Positions 58,941 to 64,000 of a stretch of DNA of 64,000 nucleotides are shown here, one piece after another. Within the stretch, counting starts at the first letter, position 1. Each line of letters begins with the position of its first letter. The DNA lies in the NCBI RefSeq assembly GCF_007827595.1, contig NZ_VISR01000024.1, positions 62,001 through 126,000 on the forward strand. Reading direction: 5' to 3'. A program made the position numbers and the translations under genes. The notes beneath the pieces were generated by a model that did not search any database, was not told where the DNA came from, and worked only from the letters and a program-made list of their open reading frames with translations. The stretch is from Streptomyces sp. BK340 (lineage in GTDB: Bacteria; Actinomycetota; Actinomycetes; Streptomycetales; Streptomycetaceae).

Positions 58941-59099
58941 GGGGTTTCGTTCGGTTCAGCCCGGGTCCGCGACGCCCGGCACCTCGCCTCGTTGTCGGAG
59001 CACCCGGGTACGCCCAGTACGCGGGTGCTCCGCCGCCTTGCGATGCACCGCACCGGACGCCGCGGCCTGATCCGACCCGATCCAGACGAAACCCCCTAG
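58937..59099. mobile_element. Second MITE-like element, sharing a CTAG with the first
   Basis: Inverted ends CTAGGGGGTTTCGT (58937-58950) and its complement (59086-59099), 163 bp long. An internal hairpin has arms GGAGCACCCG (58997-59006) and CGGGTGCTCC (59022-59031). Its left CTAG is the right CTAG of the neighbouring element, so the two abut. The right end contains the stop codon of the serpin gene (59096-59098 on the minus strand). Confidence 0.65.
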
Positions 59100-60316
59100 C
59101 GGCCCATGGCCGGATACGGCGCCGGATCCGTCACCCAGCCGGCCATCAGTACCAGCCGGGACTCGCGGTCGACCGCGAGGAAACCGAAGGGGCGGTCGAA
59201 GGCCACCCGCACCACCGTCGTCTCGTAGCGGTACTGCGGGACACCGGCGCCGTATCTCGGCATGACCGCCGTCACCGCCGCCGCCCGGAAGCCGCGCGCG
59301 CCGAACCGGGCGAGGGCGGACTGGCGGGCGTCCTGGACCGCGAGCGGCATGACGCTGACGCCCGGGAAGTGACCCTGCCCGGCGTCCTGGGCCGTGGTCA
59401 GCCCGAACAGGGCGTGCAGCGCCAGCAGATCGTGGTCGGCGCGCACCTCGTACGCCACCGTCCGCACGTCCAGCGTGATCGGCTCCGGCGCGAGCGCGGG
59501 CTGCTGCTCCACGTGCAGGCCGGGGCCGACATGCCCGAGCGGCAGCTGCCCGCCCGCGGTGACCGCGAGCGTGCGCTCCACGACCCCGACCCCGGCCGTG
59601 AGCACCTGGGCCGGTGTCATCCGCTCCTCACCGAGCACCAGATGGACGTCGACGCCGTTGTCGCCGGGCACCGTCAGCGCGGTCACGAAGCCGTCCGGCG
59701 TGCTCGTCACGCCGACCCGGTCCGGCCGCACGCTCCTGCGGTGCAGCCCGAGCAGCGAACGGCCCTGCCAGGGACCGGAGTCCGGGCGCAGCATCGTCTC
59801 GGTGAACGGCTGCCGCCAGTCCGTGTGCAGCGTGAGCGCACTGGCCAGCACCATCCGCGCTTCCCGGGTCAGCGTCACCGGCATGCGCTCGACCAGCCCG
59901 CCGGTCCGTTCGGCCGCCCAGGCGTCCAGCCGCTCCTGCGCGGTGACGAGATCCTCCCCGAACACCCCGTACGTCCCGGCCGGCAGCCCGGCCCGCCACT
60001 CCTCGCGCAGCTGCAACATCTCGTGCGTCCACAGGCCGAGCGCCGCGTCCAGGCCGGACACCGACTGCAGCCCGGCCATCAACTCCCGTGCGGCGGCGGC
60101 CGCCCGGTCGGCGGGCACGCCGAGCGCCCCGGCCAGTTCGGCCCGTGCGGCGCCCGTCGCGCCGTCCGCGAGGAAGGCCAGCAGGGGCCAGACCCCGGCC
60201 GCCGAGAAAGCGGTACCCCCCGGTGCCGCTGCCGCCGCCCACCGCGCGGTGAGCCCGTTCACCGCGCCCACGGTGGTGTTCCCCGCCCGGCTGTCCACCC
60301 GGGTTTCCACCCTCAT
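59096..60316 (-). CDS. Serpin-family protein
   Basis: 406 aa. Serpin fold features: VNGLTARWAAA at the N-terminus, FSAAGVWPLLAFLADGA, ALTLHTDWRQPF, and the C-terminal FDRPFGFLAVDRESRLVLMAGWV strand. Serpins inhibit serine proteases by a mobile reactive loop; streptomycete ones are of unknown role. ATG 60316 with GGGGGCGGA upstream is preferred to a longer frame. No signal peptide, so cytoplasmic. The stop codon is inside the terminal repeat of the adjoining MITE-like element. Confidence 0.82.
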   Translation of the reverse strand: MRVETRVDSRAGNTTVGAVNGLTARWAAAAAPGGTAFSAAGVWPLLAFLADGATGAARAELAGALGVPADRAAAAARELMAGLQSVSGLDAALGLWTHEMLQLREEWRAGLPAGTYGVFGEDLVTAQERLDAWAAERTGGLVERMPVTLTREARMVLASALTLHTDWRQPFTETMLRPDSGPWQGRSLLGLHRRSVRPDRVGVTSTPDGFVTALTVPGDNGVDVHLVLGEERMTPAQVLTAGVGVVERTLAVTAGGQLPLGHVGPGLHVEQQPALAPEPITLDVRTVAYEVRADHDLLALHALFGLTTAQDAGQGHFPGVSVMPLAVQDARQSALARFGARGFRAAAVTAVMPRYGAGVPQYRYETTVVRVAFDRPFGFLAVDRESRLVLMAGWVTDPAPYPAMGR

Positions 60317-60428
60317 TCCGCCCCCACTCGTGCCCCGCTTACCATGCGCCAAGTCGCACGTCGGTCCAGTCGTCGGCCCCAGGGCCCGTCTGACCGTTCC
60401 CACCGCCCGACCCAGGAGCACGGTACCG

Positions 60429-61652
60429 GTGTCCATACCCCCGCCCCCCGGCCCCCACCAGCCCCAAGGGCCGTATCAGCCACCCCAGCAGTACCCGCAG
60501 GGGCCGTACGGGCCGCCGTCGTACCCGCAGCAGCACGGCCCGCAGAGCCCCTACGGGCCGTACCAGCCCTGGGCGCAGGGCTACAGCCCCTACAACCAGC
60601 CGGCGCCCGTCAACGGACTCGCCATCACCTCCCTCGTGTTCGGTGTGCTGTGCTGTCTGCCGGGCGTGGGGCTGCTGCTCGGGCTGATCGCGCTGCGGCA
60701 GATCGGCCGGCGGGGCGAGCGTGGCAAGGGCCTGGCGATCGCCGGCTCGGTGCTGTCCGGGCTCGGGCTCGCGGTGTGGGTGCTGATGCTCGCCACGGGC
60801 GGTGCGTCCTCCTTCTGGGAGGGCGTCAAGGAGGGCGCGCGCCACGGCGCGAGCAGCTCGCTGGTCAAGGGCGAGTGCTTCGACGCGCCCGGCGGAAGCC
60901 TCGGCGGTGAGACCTACGACGTCGACAGGGTCCCCTGCTCCGGTGAGCACGACGGCGAGGTGTTCGCCTCCTTCCGGCTGAAGGACGGGGACTACCCCGG
61001 CGACGACCCGGTCAGCGGCACCGCGGACAAGCGCTGTTACGGCCTCCAGGACGCCTACGCGATGGACGGCTGGGCCGTGCCCGACGACGTCGACGTCTAC
61101 TACCTGACGCCCACCGAGGACAGTTGGTCCGCCGGGGACCGGGAGGTCACCTGTGTGTTCGGCAGCGTGACCGAGGGCGGGAACCTCACCGGCTCGCTGC
61201 GCAACGACGAGACCGTCCTGGACCCCGACCAGGTCGCCTATCTGAAGGCGGCTCACGTCCTCAACGCGGCCCTCGCCACCGCCCCCGACACGGAGTACGT
61301 CGAGGACGACCTGCCGGGGCACAAGCAGTGGGCGGGCCGGGTGTCGGCCGCGCTGGCCGAACAGGCCCGGATGCTGCGCGGGAACGAGTGGTCCGCCGGC
61401 ACAGTGGGGAAGATCACGGCTCTGGCGGGCGACCTGGACAGGGCCCGGGCGGAGTGGGCGAAGGCCGCCGAGGCGAAGGACCTGGACGCCTTCTACCGGC
61501 ACTACGACGCCGGGCTCGGGCTGCTCGACCCGAAGAAGGCGGTCCCCGCGCGGGGGGCTCTGGGCCTGGAGACCACTCCGCCCGCCGACGAGAAGCGTGA
61601 CGGCGGCTCGGACGGCTCGGGGAGCGGGAGCGGGGGCGCGCTGGCGGTGTGA
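60429..61652 (+). CDS. DUF4190/septum-formation-like membrane protein
   Basis: 407 aa. Pro/Gln/Tyr-rich cytoplasmic N-terminus (about 60 residues), two membrane helices with a DUF4190 pattern (NGLAITSLVFGVLCCLPGVG and GLAIAGSVLSGLGLAVWVL, joined by ALRQIGRRGERG), then an extracytoplasmic domain with conserved cysteines (ECFDAPG, PCSGEHDGEVFA, RCYGL, TCVFG) like septum-formation family domains. GTG 60429 with AGGAG upstream. Divergent from the serpin gene. A common streptomycete envelope protein, not part of the cluster. Confidence 0.8.
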   Translation: MSIPPPPGPHQPQGPYQPPQQYPQGPYGPPSYPQQHGPQSPYGPYQPWAQGYSPYNQPAPVNGLAITSLVFGVLCCLPGVGLLLGLIALRQIGRRGERGKGLAIAGSVLSGLGLAVWVLMLATGGASSFWEGVKEGARHGASSSLVKGECFDAPGGSLGGETYDVDRVPCSGEHDGEVFASFRLKDGDYPGDDPVSGTADKRCYGLQDAYAMDGWAVPDDVDVYYLTPTEDSWSAGDREVTCVFGSVTEGGNLTGSLRNDETVLDPDQVAYLKAAHVLNAALATAPDTEYVEDDLPGHKQWAGRVSAALAEQARMLRGNEWSAGTVGKITALAGDLDRARAEWAKAAEAKDLDAFYRHYDAGLGLLDPKKAVPARGALGLETTPPADEKRDGGSDGSGSGSGGALAV

Positions 61653-61785
61653 TCGCGCCGGGGCGTGATCACGGAGAGGTGTGACCGCGGCTATAGCGGG
61701 GAGAAAGTGCCTGGTAAAGCCCTCCCCGGCCACATGTCATCACATCGAGTGATTCTCTGGCCTCCGCTTGCACGGCACAACCCAC

Positions 61786-61815
61786 GGTTGCCAGGCTGTT
61801 GCTGTCTGTACAACC
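61786..61815. promoter_or_regulatory. Possible GntR operator/promoter
   Basis: GGTTG (61786-61790) and CAACC (61811-61815) form an interrupted inverted repeat around a TTGCCA and TACAAC pair that could be -35 and -10 elements. It lies 16 bp before the GntR gene, as expected for autoregulation. The rest of the gap 61653-61785 shows only a single TATAGC. Confidence 0.3.
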
Positions 61816-61830
61816 TGATGGGAGCGGCCA

Positions 61831-62583
61831 GTGACTTTCGGTGAGCAGCCGGCGTATCTGCGTGTCGCGGGTGATCTCCGCAAGAAGATCGCCGACGGTT
61901 CGCTGCCGCCCCATACCCGGCTCCCCTCCCAGGCCCGCATCCGAGAGGAGTACGGCGTTTCGGACACGGTCGCGCTGGAGGCCCGCAAGGTGCTGATGGC
62001 CGAGGGCCTGGTCGAGGGCCGCTCCGGCTCCGGGACCTATGTGCGTGAGCGCCCGGTGCCCCGGCGCGTGGCCCGCTCGGGTTTCCGGCCGCCCTCCGGC
62101 GCCACGCCCTTCCGGCAGGAGCAGGCCGACGCCACGGTGCGTGGCACCTGGGAGTCCAGCAGCGAGCAGGCCGAGGCCGGGGCCGTCATCGCCGAGCGGC
62201 TCGGCCTCAAGCCCGGCGAGCGGGTCATGCGCACCAGGTACCTGTTCCGGGACGCGGGGGAGCCGATGATGCTCTCCACCTCCTGGGAGCCCCTCGCCGT
62301 CACCGGCCGCACGCCCGTGATGCTGCCCGAGGAGGGCCCGCTCGGCGGCATGGGTGTCGTCGAGCGCATGCGGGCCATCGACGTCATCGTGGACAACGTC
62401 ACCGAGGAGGTCGGCGCCCGCCCCGGCCTCGCCGAGGAACTGCACGTGCTCGGCGGTGTCCCCGGGCATGTGGTCCTCGTCGTCCAGCGCACCTACTACG
62501 CCTCCGGCCGTCCCGTGGAGACAGCCGACGTCGTGATCCCCGCCGACCGCTACCGGGTCGCGTACCACCTGCCGGTGAAGTAG
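61831..62583 (+). CDS. GntR-family transcriptional regulator with UTRA domain
   Basis: 250 aa. N-terminal winged helix-turn-helix (YLRVAGDLRKKIADGSLPPHTRLPSQARI, then VEGRSGSGTYVRE) and a C-terminal UTRA ligand-binding domain from about residue 105 (GAVIAERLGLKPGERVMRTRYL). GTG start with GGGAG upstream. Ligand unknown. Stand-alone gene downstream of the cluster. Confidence 0.92.
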   Translation: MTFGEQPAYLRVAGDLRKKIADGSLPPHTRLPSQARIREEYGVSDTVALEARKVLMAEGLVEGRSGSGTYVRERPVPRRVARSGFRPPSGATPFRQEQADATVRGTWESSSEQAEAGAVIAERLGLKPGERVMRTRYLFRDAGEPMMLSTSWEPLAVTGRTPVMLPEEGPLGGMGVVERMRAIDVIVDNVTEEVGARPGLAEELHVLGGVPGHVVLVVQRTYYASGRPVETADVVIPADRYRVAYHLPVK

Positions 62584-62989
62584 CGCACACCTCCGCACGC
62601 TCCCGACATGGGCGTCCTCGCCCCTCGATCCGGCCCCCGGCCCCGCGGCCCACTGCAATTCGGCCGTTCTCCCAGGTGATCCAGGGTCCGCCCGATATGC
62701 CCCGACGCACGACAGAGGTGGGTAGGGCGGCGCGTTCGCCATCGTGCGCCCCCTGCGTTCTGGCTGGTTGCGTACCTCTTTGTGAAAAGGCGTATTCGCT
62801 CCGTGAAGGTAGGGCGTACGCTCGGGCATATGCGGATTGCGGTTTCCTTAGGCGGGGTGCGGCGGGGACCCGGAACGGGACGGGGGTCCCCCCGCAGTGG
62901 GGGCCCCTCCCGCGCGAGCGAATTCGAGCGTGGGGGAGCAGCCGAGACTGGGGGAGGGCGGGGCGGTGCGAGAAGGAACGGTGGGGGCG
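62584..62989. other. Intergenic region without a supported gene
   Basis: This 406-bp stretch between the GntR gene and a small protein gene contains no convincing coding frame. Its right half (about 62875-62960) is a run of GC-rich short inverted repeats such as CCCCC (62889-62893)/GGGGG (62899-62903) and CTCCC (62907-62911)/GGGAG (62934-62938) around an EcoRI-type CGAATTCG. It resembles structured spacers common in Streptomyces and may act as a terminator for the GntR gene. Confidence 0.5.
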
Positions 62990-63181
62990 ATGAATGAGGG
63001 CACTGTCTCTCTGCCCTGGATCGTCATAAGGCAGGACGACAACGGCAATCGCTACCGCGTGGGACGGTACGCGACCCGGGCCGAGGCCCAGAAGATCGCC
63101 GACAGTCTCGACGACCGCGGCCACAAGCAGCTCTACTGGGTCGAACGCATCGGCCAGAACGGCGACGGCGCCCACAACTGA
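62990..63181 (+). CDS. Small SPOR-like hypothetical protein
   Basis: 63 aa. Sequence WIVIRQDDNGNRYRVGRYATRAEAQKIADSLDDRGHKQLYWVERI has the beta-alpha-beta pattern of SPOR-like or DUF-type small proteins widely conserved in streptomycetes. ATG 62990 with AAGGA upstream. No signal peptide. Function not known. Confidence 0.75.
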   Translation: MNEGTVSLPWIVIRQDDNGNRYRVGRYATRAEAQKIADSLDDRGHKQLYWVERIGQNGDGAHN

Positions 63182-63230
63182 CCTCGGCGCGCTCAACTGA
63201 CCACTGACGCGCTCCCGTAGGCTCCGCCCC

Positions 63231-63647
63231 ATGACCGAACGGATCGTGGTGGTGGGAGCCGCCCTGCTCGACGCCGGCCGGCTGCTCGCCGCGCGGCGCA
63301 GCGCGCCTCCCGAGCTGGCCGGACGCTGGGAGCTGCCCGGCGGCAAGGTCGAGTCCGGTGAGCGGCCCGAGGACGCCCTGGTGCGCGAACTGCGCGAGGA
63401 ACTCGGCATCGACACCGAGGCGGTCGAGCGTGTGCCGGGGGAGTGGCCCCTGCGTTCCCCGTACGTCCTCCAGGTGTGGACCGCGCGTCTGCGCCCCGGC
63501 TCCGCCGCCCCCCGCGCCCTCCAGGACCACGACGACGTGCGCTGGCTGACTCCGGACGAGATCTGGGACGTGAACTGGCTCGACCAGGACGTCCCTGCGG
63601 TCGGGGAAGTGGTCGCCCGCCTGAGTCCGGGGCGAAGCCCTCGATGA
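63231..63647 (+). CDS. Nudix hydrolase (MutT-like)
   Basis: 138 aa. The Nudix box GKVESGERPEDALVRELREE with LGI following matches the full consensus, preceded by RWELPG. MutT-type enzymes hydrolyse oxidised or excess nucleoside triphosphates. It lies 50 bp after the small protein gene. Confidence 0.93.
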   Translation: MTERIVVVGAALLDAGRLLAARRSAPPELAGRWELPGGKVESGERPEDALVRELREELGIDTEAVERVPGEWPLRSPYVLQVWTARLRPGSAAPRALQDHDDVRWLTPDEIWDVNWLDQDVPAVGEVVARLSPGRSPR

Positions 63648-63696
63648 AAGGGGCGCGGGGCCGCGTCAGTCCGCGGCTCCGCCGCGGGGCGTGACA

Positions 63697-63717
63697 GGCC
63701 GCGGCAATCCCGCGGCC
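63697..63717. terminator. GC-rich hairpin after the Nudix gene
   Basis: Arms GGCCGCGG (63697-63704) and CCGCGGCC (63710-63717) with a 5-base loop; a smaller CCGCGG/CCGCGG hairpin lies just before it at 63671-63687. No U-run. Probably ends the Nudix transcript. Confidence 0.4.
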
Positions 63718-63895
63718 GCCCGACAGCCGCACCGCCCGACTTCTCGGGCGTACTCGGTCCCGCGCGGCGCGTACGCAGCGCGTACGCCGTTCGTGCCACC
63801 ATGCGCCCTTCCACGCGGTAGTGCTTCCCGGATACCGGGTATGTCCCCATTAACCCCATGAAACCGGACATGGGTAGGCTCGTTGGCCTGGGAAG

Positions 63896-64000
63896 TGATC
63901 GGCGTGATCGACACCGAAGGCGACTGCGCCGAGTGGACCTTTCCCGCGGAACCAGGCGCCGTGCGCACCGCCCGCGCCGCGGTCCGGGGCCGGTTGTGCG
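63896..64000 (+). CDS. ATP-binding protein (anti-sigma-factor-like HATPase), 3'-truncated
   Basis: Only 35 residues are visible, beginning MIGVIDTEGDCAEWTF and continuing to the window edge. The start resembles the N-terminus of streptomycete HATPase_c ATP-binding proteins (serine kinase/anti-sigma-factor-like). GTG 63896 is taken; GTG 63905 is possible and better spaced from a GGGA. The gap before it (63718-63895) holds no other gene I can support. Confidence 0.5.

Noticed and set aside
61691..61700. TATAGCGGGG before the GntR gene as a further regulon site
   Set aside because: No second repeat at 11 bp.

Overview
The window is very GC-rich actinobacterial DNA. Codon use, GTG starts, tight ATGA/GTGA overlaps, SARP/AfsR regulators, FG-GAP secreted proteins and a UTRA-type GntR all point to a Streptomyces chromosome. 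It contains most of one hybrid biosynthetic gene cluster, from before base 1 to about 58.1 kb, followed by ordinary chromosomal genes. No rRNA, tRNA or CRISPR array was seen.

Layout. 1-2463: 5'-truncated AfsR-type regulator with a TTA codon. 2656-7419: SbnB-like 2,3-diaminopropionate (Dap) enzyme, anthranilate synthase (trpE, trpG), a small secreted peptide, and trpD. 7500-11058, minus strand: flavin-dependent tryptophan halogenase, flavin reductase, cation/proton antiporter. 11280-19274: SbnA-like Dap enzyme, then a type II KS/CLF line (ACP, KS, CLF, ketoreductase, DsbA-like isomerase), a stand-alone condensation domain and an FAD monooxygenase. 19406-25015, minus strand: an island of secreted proteins (two FG-GAP proteins, a lipoprotein, an amidase) with two decayed genes. 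25164-39292: MbtH protein, two NRPSs (A-T-C-A-T and C-A-T-C-A-T, no thioesterase), an ornithine-carbamoyltransferase-like enzyme and an MFS exporter. 39401-47998: an ebo-type metabolite-traffic operon with an inositol-phosphate synthase. 48029-55770: two paralogous phosphopantetheinyl transferases, a haem-type membrane protein, an ABC exporter, an AsnO/VioC-type dioxygenase and an unknown protein. 56195-57997: a second SARP/NB-ARC regulator. 58188-64000: YbaK-like protein, two MITE-like elements, serpin, DUF4190 protein, GntR regulator, small protein, Nudix hydrolase and the start of an ATP-binding protein.

How it fits together (inference). TrpE/G/D raise tryptophan supply. Halogenase plus flavin reductase chlorinate or brominate it at C6 or C7. 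SbnA/SbnB make Dap, which the carbamoyltransferase may convert to a ureido residue. The dioxygenase may beta-hydroxylate an amino acid such as Asn or Arg. A short polyene-like acyl chain from KS/CLF is probably joined to the peptide by the free-standing C domain. The predicted product is an acylated, halotryptophan- and Dap-type tetrapeptide; I cannot match it to a known compound.

The strongest new signal is regulatory. Ten promoters share 11-bp-phased ATAGSCG-like direct repeats, each followed after exactly 7 bp by a hexamer of form nAnnnT. They sit before the Dap/trp operon, halogenase, SbnA, ACP operon, MbtH/NRPS operon, ebo operon, ABC exporter, dioxygenase, second PPTase and second SARP. 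This is what a SARP regulon should look like. It assigns the ebo operon and the ABC exporter to the cluster.
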